Shown: positions 24,770-34,544, counted from the stretch's first letter. The stretch: DNA of 64,000 bases from Dokdonella sp. (GCA_016712865.1 JADJQH010000008.1:1240001-1304000); one strand, 5' to 3'. Notes: a model not told the origin generated them from the sequence alone. Program-made: numbers and translations.

Positions 24770-25759
24770 TCAATTGCCCAACTGCATGCGCAGCCCAAGA
24801 TGCACTGCAATGTCGGCACTGTGCAGGGCAGGAACATCTTCGCCCAGCGTGGCAACGATTTCGCCCCGTTGTCCCAGCTTCCTGATCAATCCGAAGCTGA
24901 GCTGGTTGCCGGCGGATCCCGGCAGGGCAGGCAGGCCCCGATACAGCGTGTCGTGGGCGTCAGACTGCACAACGGCACTCCATTGCGAGCCCAGCCGATA
25001 GCGCAGCAACACGCTGGCGAAGGACACCATGGGATGGGTTTTGGCCGTGAACCGTTCGTCGTCGCCGCGAGCGAGCATACCCAGCCGTGCGCCCAACAGC
25101 CATCGCTCGCCCATCGGTTTCAAGGTGGATATGGCCAGGGACAGGTCGGCGTCACGGCTTTCCTCGATGAACAGGCCTTCGCTGACCGGAATGCTGGCGC
25201 CGAGGGAAAGCACGACGCGTCCAAACGAGTCGGTTTGCCACTGGCGATTCAGGTCCAGCTGAAGCGGGCCTACGGAAGTTTCAGGTCTGTCCAGCAGCAC
25301 CGTTTGCTGGGTGCCGCGATTCAATGCCACGAACGGGGCCACGGTATCGAGTTGGCCGCGATCGCCATTGTCGAATCCAAAGATGCGGTGAAAACGTTCC
25401 ACCGGCCCGTCAAGAAAACCGGCACTCGCGCGCCATTGGCTCAGGCTGATGCGCGCACTCCATTCATCGTTCCAGGCATAGGCCAGGCTGAGGCGAGATT
25501 CCCTGGATTCGAGGTCAACCAGTACACGGGTGTCATCGCGTGACTGTCCCAGCTCGGTATTGCTGATCGTGACCGAGGTATCCAGCAGCCAGGTTCCGCT
25601 GTCGGGTACGGTCGGTGCCGGCGGCAGCCCCAAGTCGAGGGCAAACGGGTTCTGGTTGCGGGTCGCAAGCCAGCCTGGGGCAAGCTCGACGGCTTCTGTG
25701 CTGAGTGTCAGGCTGAGCAGCAGGACGCCCGACATCAGCTGATGCATTTTCAAGTTCAT
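24770..25759 (-). CDS. DUF3187 family outer-membrane-like protein
   Basis: 329 residues. A signal peptide ([20 protein letters not shown]) is followed by the DUF3187-like opening [13 protein letters not shown]. Alternating amphipathic beta strands then run to a C-terminus LGLRMQLGN, consistent with a small beta-barrel. The function of the family is unknown. An alternative start at 25747 would shorten the leader by four residues and fits the signal peptide equally well. It is transcribed on the same strand as azurin, 134 bp upstream of it, and 52 bp downstream of the carboxylase gene. Confidence 0.65.
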   Translation of the reverse strand: MNLKMHQLMSGVLLLSLTLSTEAVELAPGWLATRNQNPFALDLGLPPAPTVPDSGTWLLDTSVTISNTELGQSRDDTRVLVDLESRESRLSLAYAWNDEWSARISLSQWRASAGFLDGPVERFHRIFGFDNGDRGQLDTVAPFVALNRGTQQTVLLDRPETSVGPLQLDLNRQWQTDSFGRVVLSLGASIPVSEGLFIEESRDADLSLAISTLKPMGERWLLGARLGMLARGDDERFTAKTHPMVSFASVLLRYRLGSQWSAVVQSDAHDTLYRGLPALPGSAGNQLSFGLIRKLGQRGEIVATLGEDVPALHSADIAVHLGLRMQLGN

Positions 25760-25811
25760 CGCGCCATCACACGGAAATATCTGGGAAAAATCCGCTCAAC
25801 TCGAAACGGCA

Positions 25812-27419
25812 TCACATGCGGAAAACACCAAAACGACCCTGTTCGATGGGTGCGTTCATGGACGCCGAGATGGCCAGGCCAAGCACCCGACGGGTGTCGA
25901 CGGGATCGATCACTCCGTCGTCCCACAGGCGCGCACTGGCGTAGTAGGGATGGCCCTGCTGCTCGTATTGTTCCCGGATCGGAGCCTTGAATGCGGCTTC
26001 TTCTTCAGCCGACCAGGACTTGCCGCTGGCCTCGATGCCATCACGCTTGACCGTGGCCAGCACGCTGGCCGCCTGCTCGCCGCCCATCACGCTGATGCGC
26101 GAATTCGGCCACATCCACAGGAAGCGGGCACCGTAGGCGCGGCCGCACATGGCGTAGTTGCCGGCGCCGAAACTGCCGCCAATGACGACAGTGAACTTTG
26201 GCACGTGCGAGCAAGCAACCGCGGTAACCATCTTGGCACCGTCCTTGGCAATGCCCGCGTTCTCGTATTTGCGACCAACCATGAAGCCGGTGATGTTCTG
26301 CAGGAACACCAGCGGAATGTTGCGTTGGTTGCACAGCTCGATGAAATGCGCACCCTTGAGCGCAGACTCCGCAAACAGGATGCCGTTGTTGGCGACGATG
26401 CCCACCGGATAGCCGTGGATGTGGGCGAATCCGGTGACCAGTGTCTTGGCATAGCGCGCCTTGAACTCGCTGAATTCCGAGGCATCGACAATGCGCGCAA
26501 TCAATTCGCGGATGTCGAACGGGATGCGGGTTTCGCGGGGCACGATGCCGTAGATCTCCTCGGCGGCATAGGCAGGCTCGCGAGGTTCCAGCAGCGCCAA
26601 CGGCATGTGCTTGCTGCGATTCAGATTGCCGACCAGGTCACGCGCAATGCTGAGCGCATGTGCATCGTTTTCGGCGAAGTGATCGGCCACGCCGGAAATG
26701 GAGGTATGTACCTCGGCACCGCCGAGTGCTTCGGCATCGACCACTTCGCCCGTGGCGGCTTTTACCAGCGGCGGACCACCAAGAAAGATCGTGCCTTGCT
26801 CCTTGACGATGATGGTTTCATCGCTCATTGCCGGCACATAGGCACCGCCCGCAGTGCAGGAACCCATGACCACGGCGATCTGGGCAATACCCAACGCGCT
26901 CATCTGCGCCTGGTTGTAGAAGATGCGCCCGAAATGTTCGCGGTCGGGGAATACCTCGTCCTGCAGCGGCAGGAACGCGCCGCCGGAATCCACCAGGTAC
27001 ACGCAGGGCAGGCGGTTTTCCAGGGCGACCTGCTGTGCACGCAGATGCTTTTTCACGGTCATCGGGAAATAGGTGCCGCCTTTCACGGTGGCGTCGTTGG
27101 CGACCACCAGCACTTCCTGGCCCTTGACCCTGCCAATTCCGGTGATGAGTCCCGCGCACGGCGCAGCGTCCTCATACATGCCGTGGGCTGCCAGCGGGGA
27201 AATTTCGAGGAAGGGCGATCCGGAATCGAGCAAGGCGCGAATGCGTTCGCGGGGCAGCAGCTTGCCGCGCTCGGTGTGCCGTGCGCGCGCCTTGTCGCCT
27301 CCGCCGAGTGAAGCGCGTTGAAGTTGCTGCTTGAGGTCATCGACCAAGCCGCGCAACTGGGCGGTATTGGCCTGGAATTCGGGCGAGCGGGTATCGATCT
27401 GCGACTGGATGCGCGGCAT
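25812..27419 (-). CDS. acyl-CoA carboxylase beta subunit (methylcrotonoyl-CoA carboxylase type)
   Basis: 535 residues from ATG 27419, exactly the usual size of MCC-beta. The carboxyltransferase signatures are plain: [16 protein letters not shown] for acyl-CoA binding, [24 protein letters not shown], and [23 protein letters not shown] near residue 430 for the carboxybiotin half. The enzyme transfers CO2 from biotin to 3-methylcrotonoyl-CoA in leucine breakdown (or a related branched acyl-CoA). The biotin-bearing alpha subunit and isovaleryl-CoA dehydrogenase genes that normally adjoin it are not in the window. The nearest metabolic neighbour is a thiolase gene upstream on the same strand, with an unrelated lipoprotein gene between them. 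Confidence 0.9.
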   Translation of the reverse strand: MPRIQSQIDTRSPEFQANTAQLRGLVDDLKQQLQRASLGGGDKARARHTERGKLLPRERIRALLDSGSPFLEISPLAAHGMYEDAAPCAGLITGIGRVKGQEVLVVANDATVKGGTYFPMTVKKHLRAQQVALENRLPCVYLVDSGGAFLPLQDEVFPDREHFGRIFYNQAQMSALGIAQIAVVMGSCTAGGAYVPAMSDETIIVKEQGTIFLGGPPLVKAATGEVVDAEALGGAEVHTSISGVADHFAENDAHALSIARDLVGNLNRSKHMPLALLEPREPAYAAEEIYGIVPRETRIPFDIRELIARIVDASEFSEFKARYAKTLVTGFAHIHGYPVGIVANNGILFAESALKGAHFIELCNQRNIPLVFLQNITGFMVGRKYENAGIAKDGAKMVTAVACSHVPKFTVVIGGSFGAGNYAMCGRAYGARFLWMWPNSRISVMGGEQAASVLATVKRDGIEASGKSWSAEEEAAFKAPIREQYEQQGHPYYASARLWDDGVIDPVDTRRVLGLAISASMNAPIEQGRFGVFRM

Positions 27420-27490
27420 GACGGGGAACCCTGCACGGTAAAGATTGGATGACGGCGATGCAGCGTAACCTGCCAATCACCAACCCGCAA

Positions 27491-27518
27491 AACGAAACCG
27501 GCCGCACAAGGCGGCCGG
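27491..27518 (-). terminator. intrinsic terminator of the Ala-rich lipoprotein gene
   Basis: On the minus strand CCGGCCGC-CTTGT-GCGGCCGG (perfect 8-bp stem) is followed by TTTCGTTTT, 26 bp after the stop codon. This is a standard factor-independent terminator and isolates the lipoprotein gene from the carboxylase gene downstream. Confidence 0.85.
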
Positions 27519-27543
27519 CGGTCTTTCGGGATGAAGCTGGAAC

Positions 27544-27939
27544 TCAGTGCTTCTCGGCTTCCTGCTTGGCCTTGTCAGCAGCCTCTTGAGCCGCCTTGGC
27601 TGCGTCATCAGTGGCCGTGGTGGCTGCATCGGCAGCGGCCTTGGTGGCGTCGGCCACGTTGGCAGCGGCATCGGCAGCAGCACCCGTGGCAGCAGCTGCG
27701 GCGTCGGTTGCGGCATTTGCGGCGGCATCGGTAGCAGCGCCAACCGCGGCGTTGGTGGCTTCGGCAGCCTTCTGGGCGGCGGCAGCTGCTTCATCGGCAG
27801 CCTTGCGGGTGGCTTCGGCGGCATCGGCAGCGGCCTTGGCAGCTGCATCAGCGGCTTCCTGTGCCTGTTTCTGACCGTCGTTGCATGCTGCCAGCCCAAG
27901 GGCGAGTGCAGAAGCCAAGATGATACGGATGAAGTTCAT
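27544..27939 (-). CDS. alanine-rich coiled lipoprotein
   Basis: 131 residues. A signal peptide with lipobox LAAC (Cys19) is followed by a ~110-residue mature part that is mostly Ala, with Asp, Lys, Glu, Thr and Gln spaced every three to four positions (AADAAAKAAADAAEATRKAAD). It ends in a charged tail KQEAEKH. The spacing predicts one long amphipathic helix, possibly an alanine-zipper oligomer like Lpp, anchored by its lipid in the outer or inner membrane. No enzymatic features. It could be structural, tethering envelope layers, or stress related. It has its own terminator. Confidence 0.75.
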   Translation of the reverse strand: MNFIRIILASALALGLAACNDGQKQAQEAADAAAKAAADAAEATRKAADEAAAAAQKAAEATNAAVGAATDAAANAATDAAAAATGAAADAAANVADATKAAADAATTATDDAAKAAQEAADKAKQEAEKH

Positions 27940-28063
27940 GGTGTCCCCTCGAGTGGAAGCGGCGAATCAGGGGTTGCGCAGGATTGCCCGCCGCATTGGC
28001 AAAACCGCAGGTTGCAACGCTGAACATGAATCAGCGTTGCAGCCATCACAACAGCATACTGCA

Positions 28064-28073
28064 TTTTTTTTTT
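28064..28073. repeat. T10 homopolymer between thiolase and lipoprotein genes
   Basis: Ten consecutive T on the plus strand, 23 bp past the thiolase stop. It reads as A10 in the direction of both flanking genes, so it is not a terminator for them. Confidence 0.7.
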
Positions 28074-28096
28074 GGCCGTCCAACAGGCTGCCTTGT

Positions 28097-29275
28097 TCAG
28101 GCAAGCTCAATGGCGATGGCGGTTGCTTCGCCGCCGCCGATGCACAGCGAGGCTACGCCCCGTTTGCCGCCGCGGGCACGCAGGGCATGGATCAGGGTCA
28201 CCACCAGACGCGCGCCGGAAGCGCCGATTGGATGGCCAAGGGCACAGGCCCCGCCATTCACGTTGACTTTGGCGTGTGGAATGCCGAGGTCGCGGATCGG
28301 CGCCATGGCAACCACGGCAAAGGCTTCGTTGATTTCAAACAGATCGACGCTTTCCACGCTCCAGCCGGCTTTCGCGAGTACGCTCTGGATCGCGCCCACC
28401 GGGGCGGTGGTGAACCATTCCGGCTCCTGGGCCAGGGTGGCATGGGCAATGATGCGTGCCAGTGGCTGGATGCCTCGTTTGAAGGCCTCGTCAGCACTCA
28501 TCACGACGGTTGCCGCGGCGCCATCGGAAATGCTGGATGAGCTGGCCGCGGTCACCGTGCCGTTTTCCTTGCGGAATGCCGGTTTCAGGGTCGGAATCTT
28601 GGCCACGTCGGATTTGCCCGGCTGCTCATCCGTGGCATGGGTGACTTCGCCCTTGCGCCCTGCGACGGTGACAGGGACGATTTCTTCCTTGAATGCGCCG
28701 GAGGCTATGGCCGCCTGGGCGCGTTCCACGGAAGCCACGGAAAAGGCATCTTGCTCGGCGCGGGTGAAGCCGTATTTGTCGGCGGTGGCCTCGGCGAAAA
28801 TGCCCATGGCCTTGCCGTCATAGGGATTGGTGAGCCCATCCCAAGCCATGTGGTCGACGGCTTCGAATCCACCGTAACGGTTGCCGGTGCGCGAATTGGG
28901 AATCATGTGCGGGGCATTGGTCATGGATTCCATGCCGCCTGCGACCACGACGTGGGCGGAGCCGGCCTTGACCAGATCGTGGGCCAGCATGATGGCCTTC
29001 ATGCCGGATCCGCACACCTTGTTGATGGTGGTGCAGCCGGCAGACTTGGGCAGTCCTGCGGCAAGAGCGGCCTGGCGCGCCGGAGCCTGGCCCAGGTTGG
29101 CCGGCAACACGCAACCCATGATCACCTCATTGACGTCGCTGGGCGCAACCGCGGCCTGCTCCAGTGCCGCCTTGATGGCTGTTGCCCCAAGCGTTGGGGT
29201 GGGGACGCCGGTGAACTGGCCGAGAAAGGAACCGATGGCGGTGCGCTTGGCGCCGACGATGACGATGTCGGACAT
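28097..29275 (-). CDS. acetyl-CoA C-acetyltransferase (thiolase)
   Basis: 392 residues, the typical length. The start has GGAG 8 nt upstream. Catalytic Cys lies in NKVCGSGMKAIMLA (~88), the thiolase signature GGMESMTNAPH follows, His in NEAFAVVA is present, and NVNGGACALGHPIGASGARL plus the C-terminal CIGGGEATAIAIEL hold the second Cys and His. The enzyme condenses or cleaves acetoacetyl-CoA. Roles in ketogenic amino-acid or fatty-acid breakdown, or in polyhydroxybutyrate synthesis, are all possible. No phaB/phaC or beta-oxidation genes adjoin it, so the physiological direction is open. Confidence 0.92.
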   Translation of the reverse strand: MSDIVIVGAKRTAIGSFLGQFTGVPTPTLGATAIKAALEQAAVAPSDVNEVIMGCVLPANLGQAPARQAALAAGLPKSAGCTTINKVCGSGMKAIMLAHDLVKAGSAHVVVAGGMESMTNAPHMIPNSRTGNRYGGFEAVDHMAWDGLTNPYDGKAMGIFAEATADKYGFTRAEQDAFSVASVERAQAAIASGAFKEEIVPVTVAGRKGEVTHATDEQPGKSDVAKIPTLKPAFRKENGTVTAASSSSISDGAAATVVMSADEAFKRGIQPLARIIAHATLAQEPEWFTTAPVGAIQSVLAKAGWSVESVDLFEINEAFAVVAMAPIRDLGIPHAKVNVNGGACALGHPIGASGARLVVTLIHALRARGGKRGVASLCIGGGEATAIAIELA

Positions 29276-29555
29276 GATGGAATCTCCGTACGAAAGTTGG
29301 GTGTGGTCGCTGCGGGTCTTGAGTCAACAGCAAGCATCCGATTATTGCACGATGCCGGGAGACCGGCGGGTTTGTCGGCTGTGGCCCACGCCGGCAGTGC
29401 GGACATTCTGTCTGCTGGTTTCTCATTGCAGCCGGGACGGCTGCGCTCCAAACGGCTGCGGCCCAATCGGCTGCGCTCCAGTGCCCTGCGCTTCAGGCGG
29501 TTTTGTGCCTGGCGCCACGATTGCCTGATGCACAAGCGACCTGCATGATCGGCGG

Positions 29556-30815
29556 ATGCCCCGAATCCCGGCCTCGCCACCGCGCATCAGCATCCAGCAA
29601 GCCCGCAACCTGCACTTGCATGCGCAGGGTTTGCTCACGGCGCCTGCGGCCATGCCAGAGCCCGCGGATCTGCTGGCCTGCATCGAGCGCATGGGCGTCT
29701 TGCAAATCGACACCATCCATGTGGTCGCGCGCAGTCCCTACCTGGTGCTGTTTTCGCGCCTTGGGAATTACCCGGCGCACTGGCTGGAACACGCGTTGGA
29801 GCAGGGGCGGATCTTCGAGTGCTGGTCCCACGAGGCCTGCTTTGCACCGGCTTCCACGTATGCCTTGCATCAGGCGCACCGCGCGCATGGCGGGCGCGAA
29901 AAGCATTGGGCCAGCAAACACGCGTTGCGAGCACACTCGGCCCAGCGAGCTGGAATGGATGCCGTACTGGAGCACATCCGCCAACACGGTCCAAGCAGAT
30001 CGTCTGATTTCGAGTCTGCACGACGCGAGCCCGGTGGCTGGTGGGCATGGAAGGACGAGAAACGTTGGCTGGAAGCCTTGTTTGCGCGGGGTGAGTTGAT
30101 GGTTGCCCGACGCGAGCGCTTCCAGCGCGTATATGACTTGAGCGAACGCGTGCTGGAACGCATGCAGATCGAAACCGGAGAGCAGATGCCGCCTCAGGCG
30201 GACGTCGCCCGGCAATTGGTACTGGACGCAGTCAGGGCACTGGGCATTGCCCAGGCACGCTGGATCAACGACTATTTCCGCACGACGCCAAGGCTCAAGG
30301 ATGCGGATCTCGCGCCGTTGCTCGCAAGCGGCATGCTGCTTCCGGTCAGTGTCAGCGGTTGGCAGCAGCCGGCCTACGTGCATCGCGACCACGCCGGGGC
30401 CTTGCAGGCATGCGTGAAGGACACATTGCAGGCCACGCACACCGCGCTGCTCTCGCCGTTTGATCCGCTGGTCTGGGATCGCGAACGTGGCCAGGCCATG
30501 TTCGATTTCGACTACACCCTCGAGTGCTATGTGCCGGAGGCCAAGCGTCGCTACGGATACTTTGTGCTGCCCGTCCTGCATTGCGGTCGGATCGTGGCCC
30601 GACTGGATGCCAAGGCGCATCGCGAGTCGGGTGAGTTCGAGATCAAGCAGATTCATCTGCAGCCGGGAGTTGAACCCGCGACGGAACTGGCCGGGGGCCT
30701 TGCGGCCGCAATCCGGCGATGCGCGGATTGGCATGCAACGCCCAAGGTGCGCGTGCGCCGCAGCAGGCCAGTCGGGTTTGCCGCGTTGCTGCGCAAGGCG
30801 CTGATACAAGGTTAG
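29556..30815 (+). CDS. YcaQ/AlkZ-like winged-helix DNA glycosylase
   Basis: 419 residues, close to E. coli YcaQ (410). The family hallmark is in LQIDTIHVVARSPYLVLFSRLG near residue 50, where Q-x-D is the catalytic motif of the crosslink-unhooking YcaQ subclass (AlkZ has Q-x-Q). Tandem winged helices and a beta-rich tail with SPFDPLVWDRER and EIKQIHLQPG follow as in the family. It likely removes bulky N7-alkylguanines or opens interstrand crosslinks in the nucleoid. It is a single gene. The stop TAG is immediately followed by a REP-like element starting at 30816. Confidence 0.88.
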   Translation: MPRIPASPPRISIQQARNLHLHAQGLLTAPAAMPEPADLLACIERMGVLQIDTIHVVARSPYLVLFSRLGNYPAHWLEHALEQGRIFECWSHEACFAPASTYALHQAHRAHGGREKHWASKHALRAHSAQRAGMDAVLEHIRQHGPSRSSDFESARREPGGWWAWKDEKRWLEALFARGELMVARRERFQRVYDLSERVLERMQIETGEQMPPQADVARQLVLDAVRALGIAQARWINDYFRTTPRLKDADLAPLLASGMLLPVSVSGWQQPAYVHRDHAGALQACVKDTLQATHTALLSPFDPLVWDRERGQAMFDFDYTLECYVPEAKRRYGYFVLPVLHCGRIVARLDAKAHRESGEFEIKQIHLQPGVEPATELAGGLAAAIRRCADWHATPKVRVRRSRPVGFAALLRKALIQG

Positions 30816-30925
30816 GGAAGGTCTGAACAAGTATTGTCGCGAGCAAGCTCGCTCCCACCGTTGCTTGATATTGTGGGAGCGAGCTTGCTCGCGACGAATG
30901 AGTTCCGTACTTGTTCAGAGTTTCC
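30816..30925. repeat. ~110-bp REP-like inverted-repeat element, copy 1
   Basis: Begins GGAAGGTCTGAACAAGTA and ends TACTTGTTCAGAGTTTCC; inside are GTCGCGAGCAAGCTCGCTCC and its inverse GGAGCGAGCTTGCTCGCGAC. Near-identical copies lie at 50049-50158 and 53934-54043. The core resembles Pseudomonas REP palindromes and the long ends make it MITE-like. The rest of the gap to 31168 holds one short palindrome (ATTGAT-TGG-ATCAAT, 30976-30990) and no gene that I can see. Confidence 0.9.
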
Positions 30926-31168
30926 CCAGGGGCCTGCGCGGCAGAAGCCATCCGGTTGCAACGACGCTGTCATCGATTGATTGGATCAATCCTCAGGATT
31001 GCATAGAGCCCGCTATGCGCACCCTCCGATTGATCCACTGAATCGCGTCAACGTCGTTTCGCTTCGAATTCATTCTGCCGCGCAGGCTCCTGAACACCAT
31101 GCTGCGTTTCATCGAGCCGCCGGCTCTGCCAGAATCCGCGATCCCCAGCCAGCACCCGAGCCAGCCGC

Positions 31169-32101
31169 ATGCAGTTTGAGCACGGCATCAGCGCCATCGA
31201 CACCGGCTTCAACCGACCCAGGTTCGATGCCAGTCATCTGATCATCGAAGCGGGCCGTGCCGCCTTCATCGATGTCGGCACCAACTATTCCATCCCTGCG
31301 CTGTTGGCCGCACTTGATGACAAGGGCATCGCGCGCAGCGCAGTTGACCTCGTGATCGTGACCCACGTGCACCTGGATCATGCGGGCGGTGCCGGCGAAA
31401 TCCTGACCCACCTGCCCAATGCGAAGCTGGCCGTGCATCCGCGCGGTGCACCGCACATGATCAATCCGGCGCGCCTGGTGGCCAGCGCATCATCCGTGTA
31501 CGGCGCCGAACAAGTCGCACAAACCTACGGCGAACTGGTGCCGGTTCCGCTTGAGCGCATCATCGAGGTTCGCGACGAAACAGTGCTTGAACTGGCTGGG
31601 CGCGCATTGCGTTGCCTCGATACGCCGGGTCACGCACGCCATCATTTCTGCGTGTGGGACGCGCGTTCGCGCTCGGTGTTCAGTGGCGACACGTTTGGCG
31701 TTTCCTATCGCGAGTTCGATACGGCCAAGGGCGCCTTCATCCTGCCCACCACGACACCGGTACAGTTTGATCCGATCGCCATGAAGGGTTCGATCGCGCG
31801 ACTGTTGTTGCTCGATCCGCAAGCGATCTACCTCACCCACTACAGCCGCGTGCAGGATGTGAAGCGACTTGCCGCGGACCTGTTCGAGGTGATCAATGCC
31901 ATGGTGGCCATCGCGGAAGCCTCGCGCGAAAGCGCGCATCGCCACGAAGCACTGAAAGACGAGTTGGAAAGGCTGTACCTTGATCGCGCGCAGCAGCACG
32001 GCTGCACGATGTCACGTGAGGACATGGCCGCGCTGCTGGCCACCGATGTCGAGCTCAATGCCCAAGGTCTGGAGATCTGGCTGGAACACGGCCGACGCTG
32101 A
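31169..32101 (+). CDS. metallo-beta-lactamase-fold hydrolase
   Basis: 310 residues with the binuclear zinc motif THVHLDHAGG near residue 65, the second His in DTPGHARHHF, Asp in FSGDTFG and a late His in YLTHYSRV. A C-terminal helical extension (~215-310) follows. The N-terminal QFEHGISAIDTGFNRP fits the large thiolesterase/glyoxalase-like branch. The substrate is unknown. No ribosome site is evident before the ATG. It is flanked on both sides by repeat elements and has no operon partner. Confidence 0.85.
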   Translation: MQFEHGISAIDTGFNRPRFDASHLIIEAGRAAFIDVGTNYSIPALLAALDDKGIARSAVDLVIVTHVHLDHAGGAGEILTHLPNAKLAVHPRGAPHMINPARLVASASSVYGAEQVAQTYGELVPVPLERIIEVRDETVLELAGRALRCLDTPGHARHHFCVWDARSRSVFSGDTFGVSYREFDTAKGAFILPTTTPVQFDPIAMKGSIARLLLLDPQAIYLTHYSRVQDVKRLAADLFEVINAMVAIAEASRESAHRHEALKDELERLYLDRAQQHGCTMSREDMAALLATDVELNAQGLEIWLEHGRR

Positions 32102-32113
32102 AAGCGGGCAACC

Positions 32114-32270
32114 GCTACCCTCATTCGCCTTCGGCATCCCGGATCAAGTCCGGGACAGGCTCTACTTTTGCCCGCAGGAGAAGGGAGGCGTTGCACTGGG
32201 GGGCCTGGTGTTGCTCGTCATCCAGGAATCGCGAAGCGATATCCGGGACCCAGTGTCTTTGCGGTTGAAT
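32114..32270. repeat. nested dispersed-repeat remnants
   Basis: A split copy of the CCCTCAT-CGCCTTCGG / GGAGAAGGG element (the same family as the 108-bp array at 59645) surrounds ATCCCGGATCAAGTCCGGGA (32138-32157). Next comes GTCATCCAGGAATCGCGAAG and its partner ATCCGGGACCCAG (to ~32253). This reads as repeats inserted into repeats. No gene is seen between 32102 and 32384. Confidence 0.55.
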
Positions 32271-32384
32271 GAATTACGGCACTGTTTTCCGCCAGCGGGA
32301 GAGGGGAGAAAAGCGGAATCCCGTTTTGCTTTTTGCTATCCCGAATCCCGGTTTTCAACAGCCGAATGGCTGGTCATCCCGAAT

Positions 32385-33452
32385 TCACCGCCAAACGCGG
32401 CGGATCAGCTCATGGAAATGATGCACGCCGCGTTCACGCTTCGGGCTGACCCGTCCCGCTTCGTAGGAGCCGGAGGCCAGGCCTCGTTGCACGCGTTCGC
32501 AGATGGCGATGTCTTCCACTTGCACTTCGTCGCTGAAGGCCAGGTCGCGGGCGCGCCGCTCCAACTCGTCGCTGTCTTCGCAGGGCGGGTAATAGAAATC
32601 GAAGTCGACGCGGCAGTGATCCGCGCTGATCGGCACGACCCGATTGGTCTGCAGGCGTCCGGGAAGGATGTTGAGCATGGTGTTGGGGAAGATGAAGTAG
32701 TAGAGCGCTTCGCCGGAGCCATAGAAATTGGTGGTCCGATCCAGTGGACTGGATTGCAGCGAATGCCAGGTCGCGGTCTCAGTCTGGTAGCTGCGGTAGT
32801 CGAGCAGCTTGTTCAGGCCTGGATGGATGTGCGGCAGGTGATAGCCCTCGAGGAAATTGTCGACATAGGTTTTCCAGTTCGCCGCGATTGAATAGCTGAT
32901 GCGCTGGTGATGCGCATACGCGCTGAAGTCGATGGTGCCGAGGCGTTCATCCATGCCTTCAAGCACCTCGGCCAGCGGTGGTGGCTGCTCGATGGCCACG
33001 AAAACGAGCCCACGCCAGACTTCAAGGCGCGCCTGCGGCAGGCGGATCTCGCTGATGTTGAAATCCGCGGCTTCGCGCATTTCCGGGGCGCTGCGCAGTT
33101 GCCCGGAGAGCGTGTAGGTCCAGCCGTGATACTGGCAGTGCAGCGCACGCGCAGCGCGTCCGTCACAACTTGCCAGCGGGCCGGCGCGATGGCGGCAGAC
33201 ATTGTGCAAGGCGCGCAGTTCGCCGTCTTCTCCGCGCACCAGTACCAGTGGCACGCCAGCCACTTCCGCAACCACGTGATCGCCCACCGCTGCCAGTTGC
33301 TGCACATGCGCCACGCATTGCCAGCTGCGCGCGAATACCCGCCGTTGTTCCTCGGCGTGCACTTCCGCCGAGGTGTACAGCAGTGCAGGCAGCGTCTTCG
33401 CGTTGTCCAGAGGCTGCGGAGTCGTCCAGGCGTCGTTGGGCAAGGCAGTCAT
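32385..33452 (-). CDS. Rieske non-heme iron oxygenase, alpha subunit
   Basis: 355 residues. The Rieske [2Fe-2S] site is complete: CRHRAG with its partner CQYHGW (~87-110). The catalytic mononuclear iron site is in DNFLEGYHLPHIHP (two His) with a later Asp. The size and the single-component look resemble choline- or carnitine-type monooxygenases and glycine betaine demethylases (GbcA/CntA-like) more than two-subunit aromatic dioxygenases, and no beta subunit gene is present. A ferredoxin reductase would be needed and is not nearby. The substrate is therefore uncertain: quaternary ammonium compounds are the best family-based guess. Confidence 0.85.
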   Translation of the reverse strand: MTALPNDAWTTPQPLDNAKTLPALLYTSAEVHAEEQRRVFARSWQCVAHVQQLAAVGDHVVAEVAGVPLVLVRGEDGELRALHNVCRHRAGPLASCDGRAARALHCQYHGWTYTLSGQLRSAPEMREAADFNISEIRLPQARLEVWRGLVFVAIEQPPPLAEVLEGMDERLGTIDFSAYAHHQRISYSIAANWKTYVDNFLEGYHLPHIHPGLNKLLDYRSYQTETATWHSLQSSPLDRTTNFYGSGEALYYFIFPNTMLNILPGRLQTNRVVPISADHCRVDFDFYYPPCEDSDELERRARDLAFSDEVQVEDIAICERVQRGLASGSYEAGRVSPKRERGVHHFHELIRRVWR

Positions 33453-33495
33453 GGTTTGCGGATTTCCGGGGGTGCATTTCGAGTCGGTTAGTTTG

Positions 33496-34380
33496 TCAGG
33501 TGTGCGGCCATTGCACCTCGCCCTGGATCACGGTCTGGGTGAGTCCTCCGACCCACACGCTGGCGTCGGCGTCGATGCGCAGCACCAACTCGGCATCGTG
33601 GCCCATTTCCCGGCCCTGGCTGACGCTATAGCCGCGCGCCAACGCCCCCTCGGGTTCACTTGCTGCGATGTAGGCGGCAACCAGTCCGTTGGCAGCGCCC
33701 GAGGCGGGGTCTTCGACGATGCCGACACCTGCCGGAAACGCACGCAGGACAAGATCGTGTCCCGCTTCGTCGCTGCGCGCAAAAATGCACAAGCCAAGGC
33801 TGTTGCTATCGAGGGCAATCTTCTTGAGTGCGGCGTGGTCCGGTTGCCAGGCGCGCACGGCGGCGACGCTGGCGAACTCGGCCAGCCACCAGCGACGCCC
33901 GCCTTCCACCAGCGCTGGAGGCAGGCGACCCAGCGCTACACGAGCCAAGGTGCTTTCCAGCAGGCTGCCGACCTTGATGCCGGTGTGCACAATGCGCGCT
34001 GCGGGAGCCTGGATGAACAGACGACGTGCATCTCCTTCGCCCTCGATGCGCACCGGCAACAAACCAGCCTGGCATTCCTGGATCAGGATTCCATCGCGCG
34101 CCTGCGCGAAACCGCTGAGCAAGGCCACATGTGCACTGCCGATCGACGGATGACCGGCAAAGGCAATTTCCTTGTCGGGCATGAAGATGCGCAGGCGATA
34201 ACTGGCTTCCGCGGCGGTGGGGCGCAACAGGAAGGTCGTTTCGACAATATCCGTCCACTTGGCGAAGGCCTGCATGGCGGCATCGCTCCAGTCATCCGCG
34301 CCCACTACCACGCCCAGGGGGTTTCCGCCGCCAGGGCGATGGCTGAATACGTCGAGCTGGTAGTAGGAGTGCGAGGCCAT
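33496..34380 (-). CDS. PhzF family isomerase
   Basis: 294 residues of the diaminopimelate-epimerase-like fold. The catalytic Glu is in DIVETTFLL near residue 46, with GHPSIGSA (~76) and EDPASGAANG (~215) as substrate phosphate- and carboxylate-binding turns. PhzF itself isomerises a phenazine precursor, but most members are orphan isomerases and no phenazine genes are near. It lies 43 bp upstream of the Rieske gene on the same strand, so the two may share a transcript. It is divergent from the GST gene over 164 bp. Confidence 0.87.
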   Translation of the reverse strand: MASHSYYQLDVFSHRPGGGNPLGVVVGADDWSDAAMQAFAKWTDIVETTFLLRPTAAEASYRLRIFMPDKEIAFAGHPSIGSAHVALLSGFAQARDGILIQECQAGLLPVRIEGEGDARRLFIQAPAARIVHTGIKVGSLLESTLARVALGRLPPALVEGGRRWWLAEFASVAAVRAWQPDHAALKKIALDSNSLGLCIFARSDEAGHDLVLRAFPAGVGIVEDPASGAANGLVAAYIAASEPEGALARGYSVSQGREMGHDAELVLRIDADASVWVGGLTQTVIQGEVQWPHT

Positions 34381-34454
34381 GTCGACTTGCGGGTATGGGT
34401 TGGTTCAAGTGCGCGGATTATGCACGGCAGGCGCGCGGCACGACGGGGTCGGGC

Positions 34455-34482
34455 TTGTCACGATACAGTTCCGGTGTAGGCT
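34455..34482 (+). promoter_or_regulatory. candidate sigma70 promoter for the GST gene
   Basis: TTGTCA (34455-34460), a 16-bp spacer and TAGGCT (34477-34482) lie about 60 bp before the GST start. The -35 box is strong and the -10 box weak. Confidence 0.3.
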
Positions 34483-34544
34483 CGACGCCTTGCAGGGGTC
34501 TTGGAATCTCTTTTGGCAGTCTTTACGTCAGGCGGAAATACTGC

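Noticed and set aside
28064-28073. T10 run as a terminator
   Set aside because: Both flanking genes are on the minus strand, where it reads A10, and no stable hairpin precedes it on the plus strand.
30976-30990. ATTGAT-TGG-ATCAAT as another FNR box upstream of the metallo-beta-lactamase-fold gene
   Set aside because: The arms are perfect but the spacer is 3 nt, not 4, and the distance of about 180 bp to the gene start does not fit activation.
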